Below are positions 23,806 through 35,308 of a stretch of 64,000 nt of DNA, piece by piece. The first letter of the stretch is position 1. The number at the start of each line of letters is the position of its first letter. This DNA comes from Denticeps clupeoides (lineage: Eukaryota > Chordata > Actinopteri > Clupeiformes > Denticipitidae): NCBI RefSeq assembly GCF_900700375.1, contig NC_041722.1, positions 1,302,501 through 1,366,500 of the forward strand. The letters run 5' to 3'. A program made the position numbers and the translations under genes. Under the pieces are notes generated by a model. That model saw nothing but the letters and a program-made list of their open reading frames with translations. It was not told where the DNA came from and ran no database searches.

Positions 23806-25177
23806 TTTGGCTGCTTTGCCGCGTTCTTAACTTTTCACTAAAATGAGTGTGAACCGTAAACCCAACACAAAAAAAATCCAGTGTGGAATTAGCAATACAC
23901 GCTCTGCTTAACACCGACGAACCCAAAAAGTGACGTCACAATGGGGCGAACCATGGAGGGAGACACTAAGGGGGCGTCCAAGTCTTCTCTAGTCATGTCA
24001 AATAGGATTTCAGTGTCATTCTAACCATCTACACAGTACATATTGAAACAAGTCTTCCAATAAACCACTACAAAAAAAAATCAACATAAGGCTACTTAAA
24101 TGCTGACCTCAGACTACATGTGCAAATTCAACAGTGCAAGATAGGGCACCACTCTAATGCAGCTGACAAAAGAGTATAGCAATACTGTTTTTTTGTGCAA
24201 AAATAGCCATAGCTAGAGAAAAAGTATATTATCTATTATGTGCAAAAGAGCAAACACAGATATATTAAGATATAATAATAATATTGTCTTGAGAAATAAA
24301 AACAACATTATGCTGAACAACAGTATTATGAAGCGTTAAAAACACAAGTCACCCAGGCTGTTTGGATCCCTATCCAGTCTACAAGAACGCTAACATAAAA
24401 TAAATTAATATACTCATATGGAGGCATAAACAGATATGTTTTACCTCTGGATACCACACATACTACACAATACTACGTTTACATATGCTCAAGTATACAC
24501 ACATTTTAATAAAATATTTTCACAGCAGACACTGTATATAATTCACTACTGTTTTGGATGTTTTGTTTTAAACAGAAAAGAAAAAGACTTTCGCCAGAAT
24601 TTTGTTATACATAACTATATTGACAATAAACAATCTCTCTATAAAACAGAGGAAGAGAGGTGGTCTTCCTCACTGTTGAGCTGTTTGGTCTCTTGAACCA
24701 TGAACAGAAATCATTCAGTGCATCATGAAGGGACGCTTCACCATCACAGGCAGGTGGAGAAGTAGTTGTTTATGGACTGAAGGGCCTTCAACATGTGCCA
24801 TGGATTTTCTTGGCTATTTTCCAGCTATTACTTGATGATGTGTGTAAAGGTTTAAGAGTATCTGTACTTTAATAATAACAGTACATTAAGATTTGCCATA
24901 GTAGGTCACACAAATTAATTTTCCTAGCACATACATAAAAAGGAATTTTTTGGAGGAGACTTCTATTGACGATTCAAAATAGACTTTATTTAAATGTATA
25001 TTTGAATTCATATTTGTTCCATTTAAGATTTTATCATAGAGTACTGATTGTTGTTTTTGTGTAATTTGAACAGGTAGGATATTTCACATAATTGTATATG
25101 AATGCAGAATGTATTTATAATAGTCTGAAGTTGATTTATCATTCTATAGGCATCAAGACACTTCCTATGCACAAAAT
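23806..25177. other. Intergenic: gabarapl2 5' flank and nqo1 3' flank
   Basis: Contains the CRE-like site near gabarapl2 and, on the minus strand, an AATAAA at 24990-24985 that could end nqo1 transcripts about 190 bases after the stop. The rest is AT-rich with no recognised coding or repeat content. Confidence 0.5.
23931..23938. promoter_or_regulatory. CRE-like palindrome upstream of gabarapl2
   Basis: A perfect TGACGTCA lies about 126 bases upstream of the gabarapl2 start codon. It matches the CREB/ATF consensus and sits where a proximal promoter element is expected. Binding is inferred only. Confidence 0.45.
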
Positions 25178-27847
25178 TTATTTTTCAGATACTTTGGTCT
25201 GGTTATTTGGAGGCACAGGTTTGCCTAGATGGTGTGCAGTGGTGATGCCATATGGCAGAGCGTTTAATTTCTCCTTAGCCTCAGGATGAAGACGGAAACC
25301 TCCTGGGAAGGTGAGATTAAAGAGATTTGTGGATGCAAAGGTCAAAGGCTTCTCAGTCCATATGTCCATCAACCTCTCTCTCCATGAATCCAGCATGGCT
25401 GTTCTCACTTCTGGCGGAGAGTGTGCAACTGCCCAGAAGATCTGAGGGGCAAGGACCTGGAATCCACAGAAGTTAAGGACTCCGTTCTGCAAGCATATAA
25501 AACAGAGAAACACAAATAATGTCTTTCTTTCAAACCAATCATATGAACAAGTCAAAATTAGTTTGTATTTTTCTTCCATATTAGGGCAGCGGCTATCCTA
25601 GCAGATGCTGTTTCAGCTTTTGATTTGGGACAAAATGACATTGTAAGTATAAGTATGTACAAAAAAAAAAAACAGTCCCCTTTCTCCCTTGCACCCAGTG
25701 CTTTTTGGGATTGGCTATAATTTCCCTGCAATCCCAATGTGGGAAAATGACCTCAGGCAAAAATCTAAAAATTACTGGTAATTTATTATTGCTCATTTAA
25801 ATGCAGCCCAAAGTCTGAGCACAAAACTTAACAGACTAAACAGACTAAGACCATACCAAAATCCAAACAATGTGCTGTGCAACATCTTACCTGCAGAGGC
25901 CACAGTGTCACATTAATGTCACCATTGATGCCATCAGGAAGGTACATAGACTCCATGCCTTCAGTGGTAAAAGACAGTATAGCTTTCTTTGCCTGTGAAA
26001 AAAATTCATGTTTCACTGACAATCACCGCAGGGCAAATGAAAGTCTTTGTGATTTCAGTTCCTTTATGGTTTGAATTTCACCAAAATTGTGAGAAATTGT
26101 GTCTAATAGCACACAGAATTGAGTTTCCTTTGCTCATTTCCCTGCCATGTGCCCCTGTGTGTCTTGCTGTTGCAGGAATTGTGTGTTTTAAATGAGGTGT
26201 TGCTGAGCACATTGTGTTCTTGATCAACAAAACATTATAAAACAAGTAGCAGTTTTAGAAAAATGCAGCTGTATGCCACTTGTCAAATGAAATGTTAGCA
26301 TTTAAGAATTCATATTTTAGATTACCCTTCATCTAAGGCTTGGGATCTGTTTGGAATCATACTGGAAATATCCCACATGCCAAAATTGTATTCCGACATC
26401 AGCTTAAAGAATGTTTCTGTAAAAATTACCTTGAAGATGCCATTGTCATACATATTTTGAAGTGAAAAGGCAAAACCTTGAGCAAAAACTCTGTCAATCC
26501 AACCTTTCAGGATGGCTGGGACATTAAACCAGTACAGGGGGAACTGCAAAGAGAAACACAAAATCAGAAGAACATAATTTTTACAAAAATGTATCTTTAG
26601 GAATGTGAGTGTATGTCTGAAAATTTCCTGTATACTTAAAACTACTATGAATGTATTTCATCATAACGTTATTTGATGAAATCTAAAGAATGGCTGTGAA
26701 GTCCTTTTGACAGTATTGTTGATGTATTTGGGGCTTTCATTTTAATAACAGAATGAAAATGGAAGGAACCTGGAAAATAATTAAATCCGCCTCTTTCACT
26801 TTTTGCTGCTCAGCTGTGATGTCTTCAGAAAGTCTGCCTTCTTTCCATGCAGCCATGGTTTCATCTCCATAATCAAAGTGTTCAGGATTTTTCAGATCTC
26901 CTGGCAAAAGTGAATCATTTGTAAAGACCTGCATTTGCATTCATCCCCAAAACTGTAAAACAGGTTGACAGAATTTGAGACATTATGAACTGGGTGGTCT
27001 GATTGAATGACAGAAACCTTTGATGTCCTCTGCTGTTGCAGTGGGCTTGAAGTTCATGGCATACAGGTCAGATATATAAACCTTACAACCTCTGTCCTTC
27101 AGAGCCTGAACAGCTGTGCTACATGCTGCAGCGTTGAAGGATCTTGGGCATTGGTGAGCATAAACAATAAGCACTGTCTTTCCTGTATCAGTTTAGAAAG
27201 AGAAGACAGAAAACAACAGATTGGGAAAAAGCAGATTGTTTGCATGCCAACTTAAATTACGTATAAATGTATCTCTGAACTAATTTGGCTCATCATATAA
27301 GAGAAACACAAACATAATAGTTTGGATACTGCATAATAGACAATTGTTTTACAAGCATGGTGTATTACATAACATTTAAGTCAAGTCAAGTTTATTTATA
27401 GAGCACTAGAACAGCACCAAAGTGCTGTACAAAACATAAAAGGGCATACAACTGCATTTAATCTAGCAAATAACACAATATCAAAGTGCTGTACAAAACA
27501 TAAAAGGGCATACAAAGGGAGAAACACAAACATAATAGTTTGGATACTGCATAATAGACAATTGTTTTACAAGCATGGTGTATTACATAACATATAAGTC
27601 AAGTCAAGTTTATTTATAGAGCACTAGAACAGCACCAAAGTGCTGTACAAAACATAAAAGGGCATACAACTGCATTTAATCTAGCAAATAACACAATATC
27701 AAAGTGCTGTACAAAACATAAAAGGGCATACAACTGCATTTAATCTAGCAAATAACACAATATCAATTACTGCAAGTTATTATATGCAAAGAGAAACCAA
27801 AACATACATTTAGCTGGTAAACATGAAATTGCTAACAACTCACCCAT
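25178..27847 (-). CDS. nqo1: NAD(P)H quinone dehydrogenase 1
   Basis: Cytosolic FAD enzyme that reduces quinones by two electrons. Exons on the minus strand: 27847-27844 (ATGG), 27182-27018, 26900-26770, 26543-26430, 25992-25891 and 25486-25178 (stop); 825 bases, 274 residues, the length of human NQO1. The start context AACAATGG is strong. N-terminal [11 protein letters not shown] with the flavin-contacting [26 protein letters not shown] and the C-terminal extension ending [12 protein letters not shown] are visible. The C-terminal extension is an NQO1 trait. However, positions equal to human NQO1 Tyr126, Tyr128 and His161 read Phe, Leu and Asn (GFAFSL, GINGD), as in or near NQO2. All splice sites are canonical and the frame is open throughout. 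Intron 1 holds a tandem duplication and the promoter region is itself duplicated. Confidence 0.95.
27302..27520. repeat. Tandem duplication in nqo1 intron 1, unit 1
   Basis: A unit of about 219 bases starts at AGAAACACAAACATAATAGT and runs through AAGTCAAGTCAAGTTTATTT and two short AAAGTGCTGTACAAAACATA blocks. It is repeated from 27521 with very few differences. Confidence 0.9.
27521..27765. repeat. Tandem duplication in nqo1 intron 1, unit 2
   Basis: Second copy of the 27302 unit, nearly identical (for example AACATATAAG for AACATTTAAG). It contains the CAAGTTTATTTATAGAGCAC motif seen in many fish repeats. Confidence 0.9.
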
Positions 27848-27932
27848 TGTTTACTCTTGGCCAGAAGTAAGCTGCAGTTCAGTTGCAGAGGAGGTGAACT
27901 TCTGTGTCTGGCTCCAGCCAGACTGCTGTGCT

Positions 27933-27938
27933 CTTATA
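27933..27938 (-). promoter_or_regulatory. Candidate nqo1 TATA box
   Basis: The minus strand reads CCTGTATAAGAGCAC here, a TATAAG about 86 bases upstream of the start codon, which leaves a 5' UTR of about 55-60 bases. The same TATAAG occurs at 29520-29525 in the upstream duplicate. Confidence 0.55.
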
Positions 27939-29173
27939 CAGGACTTTTAGCCATGACTTGCATGAGAAACATGTCCGATTGAGTCTGTTGAGGAATTTGC
28001 ACAAAACTGGTCTGACCAGTCAATGTCAGGTATGACGGTTTTCAGCTATAGTGAATTGTGAATTGTGTCCACATCCAATAATGTCCACATCCAAATCAAT
28101 ATTTTTTAAAGATGAAATGTTCTCTAGTGCCTTACAAAAATTGTAACAACTGCAATAAAAGTACTGCAAGCATACAGTTACTGTACAACTATGTGTGCCT
28201 GCACTGCAGAACACAATTTCTGTCTAACACTGTAGTAAAAAAAAAAAATATATTGCATTAGCATGGAATTCGTACCATGGAATACATGGGAGAACAAAAT
28301 CATCTGTATTTTGTATATGACTCCCAGAGTCTAACTATTGCATTAGAAGGGTTGTCAAGTGGGCAATGGTATAATTGTGTAGTGTTGTTGGTCTGTGTTG
28401 AGGACATTGCTCTGGAACAAAGTTCAATTGTAGCAGATACACAAATACAATCTAAGAAGACAAAGTCACAACCTGTTCAGTTAATATTTGAGCAGCTCAG
28501 TGGTAATATGACCAGCTCTTTTATTACATGATTTTTTTAATACAGGTGTGTTTTACACTATTAATATCCAGTGTAGAGTGTAGTGCCAACAACTGAATTT
28601 TTGTAAACGTGTAAAAATCATTTACATTTGAAAGACTTTCAAGTCACATGAGCCAATATTTTGTTCGCACAACAGAACATAGTAAAATAAGCAATGATTT
28701 TCACAATATGAGCTCATTTCAAATTTGATGGTTGTGTCAAATTGTTGGGACAGGTAGGTCTGGAGAGTTATGAGTCTGAGGCCAGTTGCTCAAATGGTAA
28801 TCCAGTTAGATTTCATATAACAGATTGGGTTTCATATTGAAAACGATTTGTTCAAAGGGAAAAAAGGGATTCTAAAGTCAGATCAGATAGCATAATCCAA
28901 TCTCACTGGATCAAACTTTTATGTTGTTCAAACATTTGTGAGTGAATTTGGATACATTTGATCCAAAAAATAATCCAGAGAGGATTAAATGTAAATTTCA
29001 GTCATAATATTAAGTAAAATTGATCACAAAGGCATGATTGCTGATGATGTGTAATCCTAGATTTCAGGAAGGAGAGTCATGGTGGTCACCATCATGTTCG
29101 GAGGAGAGACGGTAGAGGTAGTCCAGAGCTTCAAAATCCTTGGTGTCAACATCTGACATGGATTGTCAATACA
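27933..29173. repeat. nqo1 upstream duplication, proximal copy
   Basis: Runs from the nqo1 TATA box outward to GATTGTCAATACA. It is a direct repeat of 29520-30913, shortened by several small internal deletions (about 1.24 against 1.39 kb). Landmarks: CATGTCCGATTGAGTCTG, a short open frame at 28277-28531, and an L2/Rex-like LINE ORF2 fragment at about 29060-29173. Confidence 0.9.
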
Positions 29174-29230
29174 ACTGCGATGGCCAAGAAGACCCTTCTC
29201 GGCACATGTACAATAACTATGTGAAATATC
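29060..29230 (+). mobile_element. LINE ORF2 fragment (L2/Rex-like)
   Basis: The plus strand encodes VVQSFKILGVNI followed by a TTAMAKK-like stretch, matching the segment after the reverse transcriptase in fish non-LTR elements (VESFKFLGVHI...). Part of it is duplicated at 30795-30913. Short and decayed. Confidence 0.5.
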
Positions 29231-29519
29231 ACTCCTATTTACTTTTTCACTCAATCATCATCTTAGCTGACTTAAACCCTCTGCTTACTTAAAATTCTAA
29301 ACATTCTAGACTTTATATTTCATTTAGTTTTTACTTTCTTTGTTTTTTTTTTAAAACCTTAGTTAATCTATCTATCTATAGTTTTATTGAATTTGTACAA
29401 TTGCTGATATTAAAATGAAATATTATTCTGTTTCAATGTAATAGTCTGGTTGCATAAAAATTTTAATGTTTGTTTGTGTGTAGTGTTTTCTGTTTCTTCA
29501 AAACATAATTGATATATGT

Positions 29520-30913
29520 CTTATACAGGACTCTTAGCCGTGACTTGCATGAGAAACATGTCCGATTGAGTCTGTTGAGGAATTTGCACAACAGAGATCA
29601 CCAAACTGGTCTGACCAGTCAATGGTCTAACATTGTTAATGGTAAGTTTTCAAATATCAGGTATGACGGTTTTCAGCTATACAGGACAAGTGAATTGTGT
29701 CCACATCCAATAATGTCCACATCCAAATCAATATTTTTTAAAGATGAAATGTTCTCTAGTGCCTAACAGCTCAAAAAGACCTGATTAATGTGTTAAGTGA
29801 CAGGAGATGGCTCAAAAATATGCCACTGTCACCCAGCCTTTTGCAACTTTTTTTTCAAATTGTAACAACTGCAATAAAAGTACTGTACACAAGCAAGACT
29901 GCAAGCATACAGTTACTGTACTACTATGTGTGCCTGCAATGCAGAACACAATTTCTGTCCAACACTGTAGTAAAAGAAAAAAAAATATTGCATTAGCATG
30001 GAATTCGTACCATGGAATACATGGGAGAACAAAATCATCTGTATTTTGTATATGACTCCCAGAGTCTAACTATTGCATTAGAAGGGTTGTCAAGTGGGCA
30101 ATGGTATAATTGTGTAGTGTTGTTGGTCTGTGTTGAGGACATTGCTCAGGAACAAAGTTCAATTGTAGCAGATACACAAATACAATCTAAGAAGACAAAG
30201 TCACAACCTGTTCAGTTAATATTTGAGCAGCTCAGTGGTAATATGACCAGCTTTTATCACATGAATTTTTTAACACAGGTGTGTTTTACACTATTAATCT
30301 CCAGTGTAGAGTGTAGTGCCAACAACTGAATTTTTGTAAATGTGTAAAAATCATTTACATTTAAAAGACTTTCAAGTCACATGAGCCAATATTTTGTTCG
30401 CACAACAGAACATAGTAAAATAAGCAATGATTTTCACAATATGAGCTCATTTCAAATTTGATGGTTGTGTCAAATTGTTGGGACAGGTAGGTCTGGCAAT
30501 CAAGAGTTATGAGTCTCTGGGGCCAGTTGCTCAAATGGTAATCCAGTTAGATTTCATATAACAGATTGGGTTTCATATTGAAAACGATTTGTTCAAAGGG
30601 AAAAAAGGGATTCTAAAGTCAGATCAGATAGCAGAATCCAATCTCACTGGATCAAACTTTTATGTTGTTCAAACATTTGTGAGTGAATTTGGATACATTT
30701 GATCCAAAAAATAATCCAGAGAGGATTAAATGTGAATTTCAGTCATAATATTAAGTAAAATTGATCACAAAGGCATGATTGCTGATGATGTGTAATCCTA
30801 GATTTCAGGAAGGAGAGTCATGGTGGTCACCATCATGTTCGGAGGAGAGAAGTAGAGGTAGTCCAGAGCTTCAAAATCCTTGGTGTCAACATCTGACATG
30901 GATTGTCAATACA
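29520..30913. repeat. nqo1 upstream duplication, distal copy
   Basis: Longer and apparently more complete copy of 27933-29173, starting with the same TATA-bearing CTTATACAGGACTCTTAGCC and ending GATTGTCAATACA. An AT-rich spacer of 346 bases separates the two copies. Confidence 0.9.
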
Positions 30914-32269
30914 TTTTTTCATGTGAAAAAAGAAATGTAAAATAAAAGAGATGCACTAGTATACTTCACATTGAAATCTAAATACAAAATTTGTCAGTTA
31001 TATTCCTATACAGCAAATGGCAACTACAAGTGTTCCAAGGCAATGAATGTGACATAAAACAAGTCAAACAGAAACTTGAGAACAAACGATTTATTGTTGC
31101 TAAACCCATTTTATTATCCATCCTGTTTGGAGAAGGGTGATAAGAACTGCCTGTGGCATGTTCTAGAGGCACAGAGCACCTTGTGGAAACACAAGTTGAA
31201 AACTACTACACGGTATTGTTTTCTCACTGTTTAATGCACTCACTAATAAAAACTTTCAGGAATTTTTCACACCACACCTTCAAACGCATACAGTTTTATC
31301 TACTATAAGGAATGACAAAGCAACTTTATTTAATGAGCATATGCAAGTCAAACATTTAATGGTCACTGTTTCATAATTTAACTAAATACTGAGATTGAAT
31401 ATTTCATTCTAACCTGCATCCTCTGTGAAACTGAGGATGTGAAACTGCATGTGAAGAGGTTTAGCTTCCCCCTTGGACATTTGGAGTCCTGATTAAACAA
31501 CTGACGCTGATTCCACCTGCATGATTGTGGTTTGATTTAACCAGGCAGCGTCAGGGATGGGGAGAGCAATTCTCCAACACACAGCCTGAAGGTTCCCTGC
31601 ATCTGTTGTCCCTATTGATCTGGAGGCATGCAGTGTTTGAGTGTTGTCTGTTTTATGTGCCATACAGGAATGCGCTGAGTCACGAGGACTATCCTGGGCG
31701 ACTTGTGGATCAACCCGTCCAACAATGTCACAAGAGAGCAGCAGGGAGCTGCAGAGGCAGTACCGATTGGGTACTGCCTTCAGCGCGTGGCATGGTGGTT
31801 TCCTTGCGCTTTATGTTTTCCTTTTCCCTACCCTCTGTATCCATCATTCCCTTCCCCCTAGGTTGTGACAAAGAGGTTAACAAATTAGGTTAAATAAATT
31901 GCTGCCCTGATTGTGCTCCAATGTTAAAGGGAGGAAACCCTATGGAACACCCAATAAACAAATATACTCCAAACTTTTGCCACATTAATTACTGACTTAA
32001 ACAATTCTTGTCTGATAACCACCATTGTGCAACTTACTAAATATTTGTATTTGTCACTGCTGAATTGAAATAGGGTGGAACCAATCCCCAAAGTTTTTTC
32101 AAAGGTGCAGGGTAGGTGCCAGACCATCACAAGCAGGTAAAATAAAGTAAAAAAAGTAGTCTTTTGAACATCATTTGTTTAAAATAAGTAGTCTGAGTAT
32201 AGTCTCAGTCTAAGCAGATGAGTTACAGTATTGGGTTGAGTTCAGGCCACTTGAGACAGTACAATGAAT

Positions 32270-32350
32270 CACTGGGGTAGTGGTGGTCTAGAAGGTAAGG
32301 AAGCAGACTCATTACTGAAAAGTTCAAAATCTGATCCGCCAAGACTCCAC
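32270..32350 (+). repeat. SINE family B head fragment, forward
   Basis: GGGTAGTGGTGGTCTAGAAG, then GGAAGCAGACTCATTACTGA: a diverged tRNA-like head. A reverse head lies 140 bases downstream. Confidence 0.55.
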
Positions 32351-32489
32351 TCATTTTTCCTGCCATATTAGATGGTTTTCCTATTACTTTTGCAATCATC
32401 CCACTGATGTATTTATATTCTTTTATGTGATTAAACTTACAGGGAGCAGTTTGTTTTATGTGCCATATAGGAACATGCAAAGTCATGCA

Positions 32490-32614
32490 CACAGTGCACT
32501 GGGAGCAGTGTGTGGGGACAGTACCATGTGACAGTACCAGGGGCACCTTGATTTCAAAATTTATTATGCAACATTAACGTAACAAGTCCTTAGCTTCTAC
32601 GCCACCACTGCCCT
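32490..32614 (-). repeat. SINE family B fragment, reverse
   Basis: GGGAGCAGTGTGTGGGGACA through the head complement CTACGCCACCACTGCCC, with a diverged centre. Confidence 0.6.
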
Positions 32615-33087
32615 CATTTGTCAGTGCCAGACAGTGTAAATTTTATGTTCACTTCCCAGTCTAGACGTCTCAAACCATTGTTTTCCTCAAATAACTCTTA
32701 AACCAATTTTGCCATTTTCGCCACCCTGTCCGAACAGTTTCCATGAAGGAGTGTACTTTTTTAAAAATGTGAGAAAACAAAAAAAAGCAAACCTCTTCCA
32801 CATCCAAATAATTTATTAATTCTTAGTCCCATTAAGAAAGCAGAGCCTATGACTGTGTGTGTGTGTATACAGGGAGTGCAGAATTATTTGGCAAATGAGT
32901 ATTTTGTCCACATCATCCTCTTCATGCATGTTGTCTTACTCCAAGCTGTATAGGCTCGAAAGCCTACTACCAATTAAGCATATTAGGTGATGTGCATCTC
33001 TGTAATTAGAAGGGGTGTGGTCTAATGACATCAACACCCTATATCAGGTGTGCATAACTATTAGGCAACTTCCTTTCCTTTAGCAAA

Positions 33088-34070
33088 ATGGGTAAAAAGA
33101 AGGACTTGACGGGCTCAGAAAAGTCAAAAATAGTGAGATATCTTGCAGAGGGATGCAGTACTCTTAAAATTGCAAAGCTTCTGAAGCGTGATCATCGAAC
33201 AATCAAGCGTTTCATTCAAATAGTCAACAGGGTCCCAAGAAGTGTGTGGGGAAAAACCATGCCCATGAACTGAGAAAAGTCAAGCGTGCAGCTGCCAAGA
33301 TGCCACTTGCCACCAGTTTGGCCATATTTCAGAGCTGCAACATCACTGGAGTGCCCAAAAGCACAAGGTGTGCAATACTCAGAGACATGGCCAAGGTAAG
33401 AAAGGCTGAAAGATGACCACCACTGAACAAGACACACAAGCTGAAACGTCAAGACTGGGCCAAGAAATATCTCAAGACTGATTTTTCTAAGGTTTTATGG
33501 ACTGATGAAATGAGAGTGAGTCTTGATGGGCCAGATGGATGGGCCCGTGGCTGGATTGGTAAAGGGCGGAGAGCTCCAGTCCGACTCAGATGCCAGCGAG
33601 GTGGAGTACTGGTTTGGGCTGGTATCATCAAAGATGAGCTTGTGGGGCCTTTTCGGGATGAGGATGGAGTCAAGCTCAACTCCCAGTCCTACTGCCAGTT
33701 TCTGGAATACACCTTCAAGCAGTGGTACAGGAAGTCTGCGTTCTTCAAGAAAAACATTATTTTCATGCAGGACAATGCTCCATCACACGCGTCCAAGTAC
33801 TCCACAGCGTGGCTGGCAAGAAAGGGTATAAAAGAAGAAAAACTAATTACATGGCCTCCTTGTTCACCTGATCTGAACCCCATTGAGAACCTGTGGTCCA
33901 TCATCAAATGTGAGATTTACAAGGAGGGAAAACAGTACACCTCTTTGAACAGTGTCTGGGAGGCTGTGGTTGCTGCTGCACGCAATGTTAATTGTGAACA
34001 AAACACTGACAGAATCCATGGATGGCAGGCTTTTGAGTGTCCTTGCAAAGAAAGGTGGCTATATTGGTCA
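33088..34070 (+). pseudogene. Mariner transposase, broken
   Basis: The N-terminal frame is 33088-33240 (paired helix-turn-helix). The catalytic part, about 33470-34070, is in a different frame, with a stop-containing middle from 33240 to 33470. The catalytic residues remain readable (TDEM, QDNAPSH, PIENLW). The LTR element inserted about 100 bases after its end, in the transposon's 3' flank, so the LTR element did not break the coding region. Confidence 0.85.
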
Positions 34071-34171
34071 CTGATTTGTTTTGTTTTTGAATGTCAGAAA
34101 TGTATATTTGTGAATGGAGATGTTATATTGGTTTCACTGGTAAAAAATAAATTGAAATGGGTATATATTTG

Positions 34172-35219
34172 TGTAACACTCCCACTAAACTTGTTTTTAC
34201 CATGATGACATTTTAAAGAACCCACCACCAGATTCACCTATATATGATGCAAGGGAGGAGTTTAAGTGGAAGTTACCAAGTACATTTAATTTCTGTCTAG
34301 GGTTATGATCTCGCAGTGTGTCGAAGAGCTCAGGCTAGCCTGTTGGAATGGCTATAGCTGTATGCGATTCACCTCCCTTGCACTAATTTATAATTCCCAT
34401 AAAACCACAACACATGACAACACACGTACAATAGAACTATATATTACAACTGAACATTTATTTCCCTCCCCAACAATTATACAGGGGAAAACCCACACCA
34501 CATCAACATTAAAACAATAACACAAATAAAATAAAATACCCGGGTTTTAAATGTTCACCGTCTAGGTACCTTTTAATATCGTTGGCGCGCTTGGTGGAGC
34601 TCAAACTGGTGTGTTGAGTTTACTCACTACGTCTTCCAGTATTGTACCAACGATCTGCCGCACTTCTGCCGTCTGCAGAATAAAACTTTCATCGGTGCAG
34701 CTCCTAACGTAGAATGAACGCTCCTCGCGTGGTCCAACGCCTCCACAGCACCGGGCCGTCCCGCGTCGCGCTGGTCTCCCGGTCTCCGCCGCGTGCAGAG
34801 TTCCCACCGAAGTCTGTGCACTTCTACCCTTTATAGCAATTGCTATTTTTCTGGAAGTCAGCGAACCTCCGTCATGCACTATGCACCCTTATGCATGAAA
34901 AATATTTAACTCCCAAACTAGTACAACATAAATGCATGTGAATGCATTTGCTATTTTAACCAAAAGCGTGTAACTTCACTAATTAAATTAAAACTAAGAA
35001 AAACGCTGTCTCCTGTCGCTTCTCTCCCAACTCTTCCTGTCACATGCTCTCCATCCCCCTCTATGATAGGACAGCACAAAATAAACTGCATACCATTACA
35101 CAGTTTAAACAAGATATAAACATATTATATGAGCATATAATGAAACAAAAACACACTTGCTGTACAGATATTAACAAAAATAATACAAATAATATCAGTG
35201 CACCTGAGAGGGTGCTACA
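34172..35219 (-). repeat. LTR (3' end of the element)
   Basis: 1048 bases. Same length as, and by eye identical to, 41416-42463; short reading frames inside both copies translate identically. It contains a GC-rich patch at about 34700-34810. Confidence 0.93.
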
Positions 35220-35308
35220 CTCTCCCCCCACCAAAACCCGACATGTCCCCATGACGGTAGCAGACGAGATCACGTAAATTTACCTTATCCCTCTATTTAA
35301 AATGGTAC

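Larger units (their letters stand above)
30914..32869. other. Gene-free stretch
   Basis: AT-rich sequence with two half-copies of SINE B (32270 and 32490). A more GC-rich patch at 31525-31890 has a 122-codon open frame with no recognisable domain. I see no gene. Confidence 0.5.

Noticed and set aside
27302-27765. Regularly repeated AAAGTGCTGTACAAAACATA blocks as a CRISPR-like array
   Set aside because: They are part of a two-unit tandem duplication in an intron of a vertebrate gene; no equal spacers.
31525-31893. A 122-codon open frame on the plus strand
   Set aside because: No domain, no splice or start context of note, GC-richer than its flanks but unmatched to anything I know; more likely repeat sequence than a gene.
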